A DNA stretch of 11,918 nucleotides, taken from NCBI GenBank assembly GCA_937888615.1, contig CALABZ010000387.1:1-11918 (forward strand), written 5' to 3'. Positions 1 to 7,988 of this stretch are shown here, in pieces. Numbering within the stretch: position 1 is the stretch's first letter; every line of letters starts with the position of its first letter. The translations under genes were made by a program, and so were the position numbers. Origin of the DNA: an uncultured Lentisphaeria bacterium (GTDB taxonomy: Bacteria; Verrucomicrobiota; Lentisphaeria; Victivallales; Victivallaceae). The notes under the pieces were generated by a model. It did not search any database, had not been told where the DNA came from, and saw only the letters and a program-made list of their open reading frames with translations.

Positions 1-1118
1 ACCTGTAAACCGGTAGTTTGTTCAAGCTTTTGCAGCAAGTAAGGGAACCGATTGCCGCCACCGCCGACCAACAGACGGCGCGGTGTTGGAACTTCCAGCC
101 GATTAACCGTTTCAATAAGATCGACGATGATTTCGTCCAGGACCGACTGTAGCTTTTCGTCCAAAACTTGCGATTGAAACAAACGGTTGAAATCACCCCC
201 GGCAAATTGTTTCGCCAGATGTCGTAACGAGTCCCCGCCATGTTTGGCAATCGCCAGCCGGTAATAGCGTTGTCCATAATATATTCCTCGGACGGTTTTC
301 GGTTTAACTTCCGGCAATACGGAAAAAACACTGTAGGCCACATAAGCCGTTCCCAAGCTCAAGTAGATGTCAGTCGCGGCAATACCCGCGCCGAATGCGC
401 CCGCTGTCTGGTCGTTGCCCACCGAATAAATGGGAAGACCGACCGACAGCTCGAAGGAATTATCGGCGTCGGTTTTTGCCGCCTCACGCCCGGTCGGGAT
501 TAATTGCGGCAGTTGCTTGCGCGTCAGGCCACAGACGTCCAGTGCTTCCGTCCACCAGTCATGGTGGGGTAATGAATAGAAACCCGTCATCGCCGCCATG
601 TTATCATCGGTAACGAATTGTCCGGACAACAGCGAAATCAAGTATGAGTGCAGCGGCATCAGGTAAAATGGAGCTTCCGGTAATAACCCTGATTCCCGCC
701 AATGCAGAAATGAGGTAATCTGTAGTCCCGAAAACAGATCCGTGAACGCGCAATTTTCCTTGAACTCCCTCCGTAATGGGAACAGGGACGGTTTGTCAAC
801 GGTGGAAAGGCCGGTTGTATCCTGCCAACTGATAAACGGCGTCATGGGATGTTGTAACCGATTGGCCAGGCAAAACGTCTGCGCCTGCCCCGTAACCGCC
901 ACAGCGGTAATTTGCCGAGGGACAATTCCTGCCGACCGGACCGCGGCGGCAATGCAGTTGTGAAAGCCATTTTCGACTTCTGCGGCCAGGAGTGTAACAT
1001 CACCGTAGCGATTACTCTGATAGGCAAGGGTATGAGCCGCCTCGCCCAATTGACGGACGGAGGCATCGAAAATCCCGGCCTTAAACGAAGTCGATCCCAA
1101 ATCGATACTCAAGATCAT
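1..1118 (-). CDS. FGGY-family carbohydrate kinase, C-terminus cut off by the window edge
   Basis: This is an ATP-dependent sugar kinase of the FGGY family, expected to phosphorylate a ketose such as xylulose or a related sugar in the cytoplasm. I translated 372 residues before the window ends; the family is usually about 480-500 residues, so the C-terminus is missing. Residues 5-13 (IDLGSTSFK) are the N-terminal phosphate-binding loop, TGQAQ at 76-80 matches the family's GQmHg-type motif, and SWQD at 97-100 is the usual sugar-contact segment. GND at 234-236 carries the likely catalytic Asp236. LGTAYVAY at 255-262 and VGGGGNRF at 351-358 are the C-domain nucleotide-binding motifs. The ATG overlaps the upstream stop codon as ATGA, with a GGAGGGG ribosome site about 8 bases away, so translation is probably coupled. 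The fold is sure. The substrate is not readable from sequence, although a lyxose-isomerase-type gene two places upstream favours D-xylulose or D-fructose. Confidence 0.9.
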   Translation of the reverse strand, partial: MILSIDLGSTSFKAGIFDASVRQLGEAAHTLAYQSNRYGDVTLLAAEVENGFHNCIAAAVRSAGIVPRQITAVAVTGQAQTFCLANRLQHPMTPFISWQDTTGLSTVDKPSLFPLRREFKENCAFTDLFSGLQITSFLHWRESGLLPEAPFYLMPLHSYLISLLSGQFVTDDNMAAMTGFYSLPHHDWWTEALDVCGLTRKQLPQLIPTGREAAKTDADNSFELSVGLPIYSVGNDQTAGAFGAGIAATDIYLSLGTAYVAYSVFSVLPEVKPKTVRGIYYGQRYYRLAIAKHGGDSLRHLAKQFAGGDFNRLFQSQVLDEKLQSVLDEIIVDLIETVNRLEVPTPRRLLVGGGGNRFPYLLQKLEQTTGLQ

Positions 1119-2440
1119 TTCATTGCCCCTCCGATAAACCGGCTGATCATACCGCCCAGAGCCGCGGTCATGCGGCTGCCGGATTCCGGGGTAAACATGC
1201 TGTTGCCCGCTTCGTAGCCGACGGCATCCGGCGTAACGATGTAGCCTTGGAGTTCACCATTAACCAGGCTGACCGGAATAACCCGGCCGGGAAACTGCCG
1301 TTTCAATGCCAATCCGAACTCGACGAAAACTTCACCCGGAAATCCAGCCATACAGGTATCGCTAATCTGTAAAACCTGAACTTCCACCGGATTGTATTCT
1401 CTTTGCACACGCTGCAATTCTCCTGTCTGGGCATAGCGTGCCATGGTTACCATTTCTTCCGCGCCGAAGACGGTACATTCCGCCGTTCGGACCGGGCCAT
1501 GTCCGGCGTTTTCCGCCTGCAGGCGCGCATAATCGTCCCGTGCCGCCCGAAGGATTTCTTCCGCTTCGGTTACAGAAGGAAAATTTCGCGGCGTCAACTG
1601 GACGGGGCTTGTTTCACCTCGCAATTCCACCTGGTTCCGGAACGCCGTTGCATCCAACCCAGTTACGCGATGATAAACGACATCGCCGATCAGTCGCCCG
1701 ATCCGTTCCGCTTCTGCAAAAGTCTGCCCCCGGACATGGTACCTTGGGCTTTGATTGCCGGATGGCCCCGTATGGTACACCGTAACCAGTTCCGGCCCCA
1801 ACCGTTCCTGAAGATGCAATCGGACATAACCGGGGAAATCGGCGGTAATCAAAGTGGAATCTTCATGCAATACGGTCGGATGCATGGAATATGTGACATC
1901 CAGAGCCATAATTTTTCCGGTCGCGGTTTCACGAACGGCAATGATGCCGATTTCCGGATCACAGGGGCCGTGCGGATCGTGCCGGTTGCATCCGGCGCCG
2001 GCCACGGTCGCGGATGCCGACGCCAATTCGGCATTGCGGAGGCAGGCTGTCGCATCGACCGCCGCCGCAACTGCTTGTTGTCGCAAGAACGCCAGATATT
2101 CCGGGTCGGCTTTGGGTACCACCGGATCGTTGCCGCAAAACAGCTCATCCACGGCCACCGGTCCGGAATGCGTATGAGAGCAACTGATCATGATGCAACT
2201 GGCGGCAATCCCGGTTTTCCGACTGATTTCCGACCTGATATCGTTCGCGGTACGCGGGCTGATCATCAGAATATCCAACGCGATAACCAATAATGAGGTA
2301 CTATCATTTTTCAGGCACAGCGCCGACGCCAACAATGGATCATGAATTCCGGTGGAGGTTCTCGGTATGTGCGGATAGCCGAACAAAAACATCGGTTTGA
2401 ACGGGGAAATATCCTTGATTGCCACTCCTGCCTGAAACAT
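1115..2440 (-). CDS. Neutral/alkaline ceramidase-like zinc amidohydrolase, minimal cytoplasmic form
   Basis: This 441-residue protein matches the N-terminal catalytic domain of neutral/alkaline non-lysosomal ceramidases (zinc amidases). The opening pattern, AGVAIKDISP followed by GYPHIPRTSTGIHDPLLASAL, is typical. HTHSGP at 89-94 and the His of MHP at 187 are the likely zinc histidines. SGNQSP (Ser231 in the last SP) sits where the family has its nucleophilic GDVSPN serine. Glu370 in FPGEVF and Tyr400 in QGY match the remaining zinc ligands. No signal peptide or C-terminal immunoglobulin-like domain is present, unlike secreted ceramidases of about 650 residues, so it probably acts in the cytoplasm on something other than ceramide. 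ATG at 2440 lies about 9 bases after AAGGA. A TTG two codons earlier (2446) overlaps the isomerase stop as TTGA and is the alternative start. Family assignment is firm, but the substrate is unknown; an N-acyl or sugar amide is possible. Confidence 0.85.
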   Translation of the reverse strand: MFQAGVAIKDISPFKPMFLFGYPHIPRTSTGIHDPLLASALCLKNDSTSLLVIALDILMISPRTANDIRSEISRKTGIAASCIMISCSHTHSGPVAVDELFCGNDPVVPKADPEYLAFLRQQAVAAAVDATACLRNAELASASATVAGAGCNRHDPHGPCDPEIGIIAVRETATGKIMALDVTYSMHPTVLHEDSTLITADFPGYVRLHLQERLGPELVTVYHTGPSGNQSPRYHVRGQTFAEAERIGRLIGDVVYHRVTGLDATAFRNQVELRGETSPVQLTPRNFPSVTEAEEILRAARDDYARLQAENAGHGPVRTAECTVFGAEEMVTMARYAQTGELQRVQREYNPVEVQVLQISDTCMAGFPGEVFVEFGLALKRQFPGRVIPVSLVNGELQGYIVTPDAVGYEAGNSMFTPESGSRMTAALGGMISRFIGGAMK

Positions 2441-2442
2441 TT

Positions 2443-2937
2443 TCAACTTTCCTTCCGGTAATTGCCGCCCAACGGAATCGCCGGATCGGCAAAATAGTTA
2501 TCGGCGACCACGCAAGGCATGGAAATTTCCAGCAACAACGCCGGTCCCACACCGGTAAAACTATGGTACTTCCAACGTTCGATCAATAAAACGTCTCCCG
2601 GCGCCATTTCATGCCGAACCCCACCGTAATCCATCATCACCCGTCCTTTGACGATCAGAAAGGTTTCCAGTTTGTCGCGATGCCGATGCATCGGACAGGT
2701 CTGCCCATCGAAAACGAACAGGTATTTGCCGCAATAACCGGCTGCTTTTTCATTGGCGATCCAGTATTCAATCAATCCAATATTGGGGAATTTTCCCAAA
2801 CCAAAATCGGAAACCAGCGGAGTTACCGGCGGCATGGTCATATCCCATTTTTTTATCTGTTCCCGAAAGAGGGAGAGATATTTTTTCGCTTCACCATCGT
2901 GAAGACAGAAATCCAATCCTTGCTGCAATTCATCCAT
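2443..2937 (-). CDS. D-lyxose ketol-isomerase family cupin (YdaE-like)
   Basis: This 164-residue single-cupin protein resembles the short D-lyxose ketol-isomerases typified by Bacillus subtilis YdaE (about 167 residues). These enzymes interconvert D-lyxose and D-xylulose; D-lyxose isomerases also often act on D-mannose and D-fructose. Shared features, compared from memory, are DFGLGK at 44-49, GQTCPxHRH at 78-86, a KxETF element at 89-93 and a DPAIP tail at 151-155. The metal site is complete: His84 and His86, Glu91 four residues later, Gly98 after six more, then PGD at 113-115 and His125, which is the textbook two-motif cupin pattern. The ATG has an AGGAG site 11 bases upstream. The stop is 2 bases from the next start, so the gene is within the operon. 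The cupin call is certain and the isomerase call is likely. In this cluster it plausibly links mannose or lyxose release to the FGGY kinase. Confidence 0.8.
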   Translation of the reverse strand: MDELQQGLDFCLHDGEAKKYLSLFREQIKKWDMTMPPVTPLVSDFGLGKFPNIGLIEYWIANEKAAGYCGKYLFVFDGQTCPMHRHRDKLETFLIVKGRVMMDYGGVRHEMAPGDVLLIERWKYHSFTGVGPALLLEISMPCVVADNYFADPAIPLGGNYRKES

Positions 2938-2964
2938 GATGAAAACTTCTCCTGATTAAATCCA

Positions 2965-5508
2965 TTAATCGATGCGTCTGTTAAATTTCAGGGTACCGAT
3001 CTGCCATGGCAGCAATTTAACTTTCAGCGTATTATCGGATACCGCAACAGTCTCCGGCAAAGGATTCCCGTCAAAATCGATCATGACTACGTCTGCCGGG
3101 ATGAAAGGCAAATGAATTTCAGCCGTCACTTCCTGCGGCGCCATTTGAACCAGTCGTAAAATAAAAGACTCCTCTTCCCGATAAAATGCGCTCAGGCGTA
3201 CCGAATCCGGCTGCAGCGAAAGGAACGAATGCCGTTCCCCGCAACTGTCGGGCGCCACAAAACGGGATATAATCGGGTATTTATACTCCTGCGCCGACCG
3301 AACGGTATCGTCGTCCAAGGAGTGCAGACGCAGGACATGATGGAATTTGTGCCAGCCGATTTCCTGGCCCAGCATCGTTTTCTGCGGCCATTTCTTTTCC
3401 GCCCGTTCCATGGTACGGCACAGAATATGGGCCAGCAGTGAAGATGCTCCGGAATAATAAAAATAACGATCGCCGTCCCTGGTCATAAGGGTTAATCCGG
3501 AGGAGGAGGAAACCCAGGAACGGGCATAAAAAATTCCCGGAATCTGACGTTCAAGATTGAACATTTCTGTGTCGCTTAATTTGCCATAAGGCGTTTGGAC
3601 AACCTTTCTGGATTCGATGCCGAAAGGTATGTCCGCCCGTAACGTGTTTTTTCCCGGCAGTGGCACCCCAATCCCGATATAGTAGGAATTACCGTCCGGA
3701 ACTGCGAGGTACTCGGTGGTAACTTCGATGGCGGATTTGCCCTTTAACAGGCTGATGCGCTGCCGAAACTTACACTGCCCGAGCGATCCCCTCCGTTCGA
3801 TCCGCCAACGCAAGGGTCCTTCTTCGAGGACGGTAAATGTGTCAACCTGAAATTCCTTCAGTTCCCGTTCCAATCGTTTCGGGAACCATTCTTCGCCATC
3901 CAGCAAAAGGGCAACAGGATCCAGAAAGCCGCTTTCTTCGCCGGCATGGAACGACTCGCCGGTCGAATAATCATTGATTTCAACGAGATGCCCATTCCGG
4001 AAAACCATTTCCACACAATCCGACCGAATGGCTATCCGATCGGCAATTTCCCGGACAACCGGAAGCGCCATTTCCAGCGCGTCTTTCTTCCATTTATAAT
4101 TGATGATACGGTAACCGCAGGGGGGGATATCGACTTCGACCAGGTATTTGGGTTCTTCAACCCGGGCAACATCCTCGACTTGCTGCGAAACCAACGGCCG
4201 GCCATTGCCGTCCGTTAACGACAAACTGTGATAAGCCAGATGGGAAATCGGGATATCCACCCGGACAATGGCCCGCCGGACATGCGGCAAAATATTCAAC
4301 AGCAGTATCCGATCGGTATCCAACGGCAAACAGGGCGGAAATAATTCGGACAAGCTGTTCTCTCGAATTTGTTCCGCCCGGCTGATGCAGGAGATGCCGA
4401 TGGCTTTAATCTTCCGCCAATCTCCGGCAAACAGGAACTGAAGAGCGTGCGGGCAGATGGAAAGCAGCTGTTCCCAAGTCTGCTGCAATTCTTTTTCCGG
4501 ATAATGACCGGTTCCGTTGCCGGAGGCAATTGCGGCAATAATCTCGGCGGCAATCAGAGCTCGGTCCGCGAATTCCCGCAGTTGCCACAGGCCGTTCTGG
4601 CCCATCAGCGCCGCATTGTAGCATACATCGGCAATGTCAAGTTCCCCGGCGCAAACCGGCAGCAGGTGTTTTTCCTGTTCCAGATCATGGAAGAAGGCCG
4701 TTGGGGTTGAAAGCTTCAAATGGCTGGTTTCCTTTTCATTCCATTGTTGCATTACCCGAAAAATATCCAGAGAAGCGTCGTTTCCGTCCCGCAACGGTAA
4801 ACCGTCATCCCTCCCCAGGCACATGGGAATATTTTTGATCGGCGACTGCGCGGACCATGTCAGGAAATTGGAGAAAAGACTGTCCACTACCTCCGTCCAG
4901 GTCGCTTCGAATTTCAAATCCAGGTGGGGCCCGTAGGGCAGGCGCGTAACCAGAATCCGGTGCGAAGAAAGTCCTTCCCACAGGAATGATTTCGGGATTC
5001 CCTGTTTATCCAGCCCGGCCTGCGGACGCCAGACCATATAATACGGACAATTACTCAACTGTAAAAGCTGCGGAACCTGGCTGTGACCGATTGCGGTATC
5101 AAGATTGGCATACACTGAAAGTTCTGCTTCCGGGAAATATTCTTTTACACGACGCTTCCCAATAATTATATTGCGGATTATGGTTTCATCACCCACTTGG
5201 TTGAGCCGGAGGTTACAGTATTGTCCGGCAGTAACGACAATGCGTTTTTGCTTTACCATGTCCCTGAACTCGGCGATTTTTTCCGGGCGATATTCAAGAC
5301 AGGGTTTTAGGAATTCATACCATGAGTCAATAAACCAATAGAAGTTTTCATGCTGTTTCAGCAGGTTCAGAACTTCGTCAAAGACGGCGACGTATCGGTT
5401 GACATGCCAACGGATTGAATGCACCCAGGCCACATCCGCATGGCAGTAGGTAAATATATGTATGTCTTTTCCGTGCAACAGGGTTCTTATCGTTTCAATA
5501 TCTGTCAT
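2965..5508 (-). CDS. Glycoside hydrolase family 38, alpha-mannosidase-like, divergent active site
   Basis: The 847-residue product is a GH38 enzyme, the family of retaining, metal-dependent alpha-mannosidases. The N-terminal catalytic barrel opens with HADVAW, where His23 and Asp25 are metal ligands. Asp137 in ANLDTAIGHS is the expected catalytic nucleophile and third ligand, and LGRDD at 231-235 matches the family's acid-pair segment. By eye, His354 in LLSICPHAL lines up with the fourth ligand, which the family has in a QFHD motif; here the following Asp is Ala355. The usual HRGxYTS segment is also unrecognisable (CYNAALMG, 296-303). Central helices and the large beta-sandwich half follow to the C-terminus. 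No signal peptide is seen, so it is probably cytoplasmic and acts on imported oligosaccharides. ATG follows AAGGA by about 7 bases. Gap to the isomerase is 27 bases. Family is secure; specificity for mannose is not, given the changed motifs. Confidence 0.9.
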   Translation of the reverse strand: MTDIETIRTLLHGKDIHIFTYCHADVAWVHSIRWHVNRYVAVFDEVLNLLKQHENFYWFIDSWYEFLKPCLEYRPEKIAEFRDMVKQKRIVVTAGQYCNLRLNQVGDETIIRNIIIGKRRVKEYFPEAELSVYANLDTAIGHSQVPQLLQLSNCPYYMVWRPQAGLDKQGIPKSFLWEGLSSHRILVTRLPYGPHLDLKFEATWTEVVDSLFSNFLTWSAQSPIKNIPMCLGRDDGLPLRDGNDASLDIFRVMQQWNEKETSHLKLSTPTAFFHDLEQEKHLLPVCAGELDIADVCYNAALMGQNGLWQLREFADRALIAAEIIAAIASGNGTGHYPEKELQQTWEQLLSICPHALQFLFAGDWRKIKAIGISCISRAEQIRENSLSELFPPCLPLDTDRILLLNILPHVRRAIVRVDIPISHLAYHSLSLTDGNGRPLVSQQVEDVARVEEPKYLVEVDIPPCGYRIINYKWKKDALEMALPVVREIADRIAIRSDCVEMVFRNGHLVEINDYSTGESFHAGEESGFLDPVALLLDGEEWFPKRLERELKEFQVDTFTVLEEGPLRWRIERRGSLGQCKFRQRISLLKGKSAIEVTTEYLAVPDGNSYYIGIGVPLPGKNTLRADIPFGIESRKVVQTPYGKLSDTEMFNLERQIPGIFYARSWVSSSSGLTLMTRDGDRYFYYSGASSLLAHILCRTMERAEKKWPQKTMLGQEIGWHKFHHVLRLHSLDDDTVRSAQEYKYPIISRFVAPDSCGERHSFLSLQPDSVRLSAFYREEESFILRLVQMAPQEVTAEIHLPFIPADVVMIDFDGNPLPETVAVSDNTLKVKLLPWQIGTLKFNRRID

Positions 5509-5522
5509 AGTAATTCCTTTCC

Positions 5523-5559
5523 GTCCCGCAACCGGGAAACTGATTCTCGGTTGCGGGAC
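5523..5559 (-). other. Perfect 12-bp stem-loop between two glycoside hydrolase genes
   Basis: The arms GTCCCGCAACCG (5523-5534) and CGGTTGCGGGAC (5548-5559) are exact reverse complements separated by 13 bases. In the minus-strand transcript the stem sits in the 63-base gap after the GH42-like gene and ends about 15 bases before the GH38 start, just before the GGAAAGG ribosome site. No run of T follows it on the minus strand, so it is not a classical terminator. It could protect the 3' end of a processed upstream message or limit translation of the GH38 gene. The structure is seen; the function is inferred. Confidence 0.75.
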
Positions 5560-5571
5560 AGCATTATTTCA

Positions 5572-7905
5572 TCATTCCGTTTTACCGGAGTTGTTCTTTG
5601 TTGACTTACCTGAAAGGGGCGTGAACAATAGAATTTTTATCTCACACGGTTCAAAACATAAATCCAACGCATATTTTTTGTCGGCTCTTTCCCGGACGAT
5701 GCCGTAGTCTTCCCCGTTCCAGGATTCATTGACTACGGTATATTGTTGTCCTGCCGGCAGGTCCGTGAATATCGTTCTGCTTTTTACAAACGACCCGGAC
5801 GGATTGGTCAGCACATAATAATGTCTGCCGTCTTTGGTTTTGTGAATAACATAAAGAGACCGGGAATCGGAGCTGATACGCCTCTCCGCTCCCAGCCACG
5901 CAAGGAGTTTGTCCGTTACGGCAGCTCCGTTTTCCAGTCGATAATCCGGGTATCCGGCAAGCAGGCACACCTGGCCTTTGCCGTAAGACCAGCTTACCAT
6001 AACCGGTTCTCCTTTTTGATTGACGGCTTCCGTTTTGAGATTTTGTCCCGACATCGCGACAAGTTGCGGTATGGAATACGGATAAGCGAGATCAAACGCA
6101 AAATTTTCACCTAAAATTCCCCCTTTCGACGTACATTTAACACTTGCAGCCGGAGACAAATTTGCGGGATTCGGAGGCGTTTTCCTGTTATTGTAATTGC
6201 CAATGCCACTGAGAAATTGCGGATCAAGCCAGCCGTTATGACCTTTGATCTCCGGAGCCGGCCACGGGTTTCCGGTATGATACCCCAGGATTGAAACCAG
6301 GGCGTGGGCGGTCTGTTTTTCCGCCCCGAACCGGTATCTTCCCGAATCACCGAACAACACCAGCCGCCCCCCTTCCTTAACGAACGTAGCAATTGAATTA
6401 ATAACATTATCGGGCAGGACTACCGAACCCGGTTCCAATACCCCGGTAAAACCGTTCAACGAGTAATCCGCATCCTTGTCGGTAATCATTTCCAGTTCGT
6501 AGCCCAATACGCGGGAAGCGACGATGGTATTGATTTGGCGCGACCAGATGGGTTGCGTATTGTGGTTGAGGTAAAGGCCCGGCAACAATGAACCGAGGCA
6601 GGCTCCGGTGAGGTATGAATAATTGCAGGCGACGTTACGTTGCTTAATGGGAAAACTGAGAACCTTCTTCAATATCGGTTTAATTTTCAGGAAATGCGTC
6701 AAAGCCGGAGTCATTTCCACAGGTTGCCTTTCCGTAAAAACATTAAAGATGGTGGCTTCGGCGTTGATTGCTTCGTGAAGCCACAAAGTGATTTTCAAGG
6801 GTAATTCAAAACCACGCGAACATTCCATGCTGAGAGGAAGATTATTTTTTCTGACCAGGGGTCCGGAAAGCATTGCCATACTGGGAATTTCACTGGAAGT
6901 AACATAAACTCCAGCGTTATATTTCTTGGCCAGAGATACAAAGTCGGGGAGAAAGTATGTTTGCCGCAAAGCCTGATAAGGGAATATATTGCCAAACAAC
7001 ATAATGGTACGATCTTTATCATATTTTCTGATGATCTTGCAGACAGCCTCGGCCTGTTGCAAACAAGACCAAGCGCGATATTCAATGAAATCCGCCCAGA
7101 ACGGATTGAGATTGAGAATATCCGTTTGAAACCCGGTGGCAATAACGGGCTTGGGTTGTTCTACTTCATCCCACTGCTTATAATCAATACCGGCTCTTCT
7201 GCTGACATCTTTCAAGCCATATCCTTTGACATGCTGCAAATACCATCGAAATTTATTCTGTGACCATATACTGTAGTCAAATACCTGGGGTTTATTATAT
7301 TCCGTCTGTTCTGCATAAAATCCTTCGTTCATTCCATTGTGGAATTGCCATTGGATGATCTGAGGATTATCTCGATATCGTTTTACGGTTTCCTCGACGA
7401 ATTTCAGGAAACCGGGCCGGGATTTTTCGCCCCATAAAGAAAGCGCGGTAGGCCAGATGATGATTTGAGGATTTACGTGGTGCGGATGTCGTTTGCTTTC
7501 GTTCCCGTTTTGATCCCGCATCGTTTCCTTTTGCCATTCTTCCGGCAAGTTCGCCGGATGGCCGAGATAGAATAACAACCTGACTTTATAGCCTTTTTCT
7601 TTTAAACGTATTAAAGCCTCGTCAACAGCGGTGTAGTTGTAACTTCCATCCTTTTGTATAATATTTTCCCAGCCGATGTTGAGCGAAACAAATTGGGGGT
7701 TAATAATGTCCAGAGACTTTAATCTGTACTCAAAATTGCTCAAATGCATAATAAGGCTTTGATCGCCGCAGGCAAAAACATTCCCACGATTTATTCCTTT
7801 TTCTTTTCCGTATGCACCACTGTAGCTGCCGACCAAGGCAATCCATATTGATATATTAACGAACTGTCCTATCTTTTTTAATGAATTTCGATAAAATAAC
7901 AGCAT
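5572..7905 (-). CDS. Secreted GH-A clan glycoside hydrolase, GH42-like (beta-galactosidase or beta-mannosidase type)
   Basis: The 777-residue product begins with a signal peptide: a basic region (RNSLKK), a hydrophobic stretch about residues 15-28 and a probable cleavage after AYG at 31-33, so it is exported. A TIM barrel follows. WQFHNGMNEG contains an Asn193-Glu194 pair that fits the clan-A acid/base, and SMECSRG has Glu361 placed like the GH42 nucleophile (MEQxPG). Residues about 455-540 (SRVLGYELEMITDK to VKEGGRLVLFGDSGRY) look like the flavodoxin-like trimerisation domain of GH42 enzymes, and a beta-sandwich follows. I chose the ATG at 7905 because AAGGA lies 8 bases before it. The frame stays open to a TTG at 7956, but that start lacks a ribosome site and would bury the signal peptide. 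It probably attacks a galactoside or mannoside outside the cytoplasm. GH164 or another PVC-enriched clan-A family remains possible. Confidence 0.75.
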   Translation of the reverse strand: MLLFYRNSLKKIGQFVNISIWIALVGSYSGAYGKEKGINRGNVFACGDQSLIMHLSNFEYRLKSLDIINPQFVSLNIGWENIIQKDGSYNYTAVDEALIRLKEKGYKVRLLFYLGHPANLPEEWQKETMRDQNGNESKRHPHHVNPQIIIWPTALSLWGEKSRPGFLKFVEETVKRYRDNPQIIQWQFHNGMNEGFYAEQTEYNKPQVFDYSIWSQNKFRWYLQHVKGYGLKDVSRRAGIDYKQWDEVEQPKPVIATGFQTDILNLNPFWADFIEYRAWSCLQQAEAVCKIIRKYDKDRTIMLFGNIFPYQALRQTYFLPDFVSLAKKYNAGVYVTSSEIPSMAMLSGPLVRKNNLPLSMECSRGFELPLKITLWLHEAINAEATIFNVFTERQPVEMTPALTHFLKIKPILKKVLSFPIKQRNVACNYSYLTGACLGSLLPGLYLNHNTQPIWSRQINTIVASRVLGYELEMITDKDADYSLNGFTGVLEPGSVVLPDNVINSIATFVKEGGRLVLFGDSGRYRFGAEKQTAHALVSILGYHTGNPWPAPEIKGHNGWLDPQFLSGIGNYNNRKTPPNPANLSPAASVKCTSKGGILGENFAFDLAYPYSIPQLVAMSGQNLKTEAVNQKGEPVMVSWSYGKGQVCLLAGYPDYRLENGAAVTDKLLAWLGAERRISSDSRSLYVIHKTKDGRHYYVLTNPSGSFVKSRTIFTDLPAGQQYTVVNESWNGEDYGIVRERADKKYALDLCFEPCEIKILLFTPLSGKSTKNNSGKTE

Positions 7906-7929
7906 TTTCATATTCCTTATGATGTAGCC

Positions 7930-7964
7930 AAACCGATTTTTCAGACGGTTTTGCAAATATTTGC
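7930..7964. repeat. Two small inverted repeats upstream of the GH42-like gene
   Basis: AAACCG (7930-7935) and CGGTTT (7946-7951) form a 6-bp stem with a 10-base loop. Right beside it, GCAAATATTTGC (7953-7964) is a perfect 12-bp palindrome. Both lie in the 83-base gap between the pseudopilin-like gene and the GH42-like gene. A TATAAT string on the minus strand at 7977-7972 lacks a convincing -35 partner. They may be a processing or stability element; no known site type is recognised. Confidence 0.4.
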
Positions 7965-7988
7965 CGAGAACATTATATTCCTGAAGTT

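Noticed and set aside
1403..2293. Plus-strand 296-codon open frame
   Set aside because: It is antisense to the ceramidase-like gene, whose motifs are intact. The frame has no family resemblance and no ribosome site.
7906..7956. TTG start at 7956 giving a longer GH42-like protein
   Set aside because: No ribosome site precedes it, it would place 17 extra residues before the signal peptide, and an ATG at 7905 has AAGGA at ideal spacing.
7972..7977. TATAAT on the minus strand as an internal promoter for the GH42-like gene
   Set aside because: No acceptable -35 hexamer lies 16-18 bases upstream (CTGAAT or TGAATC only).
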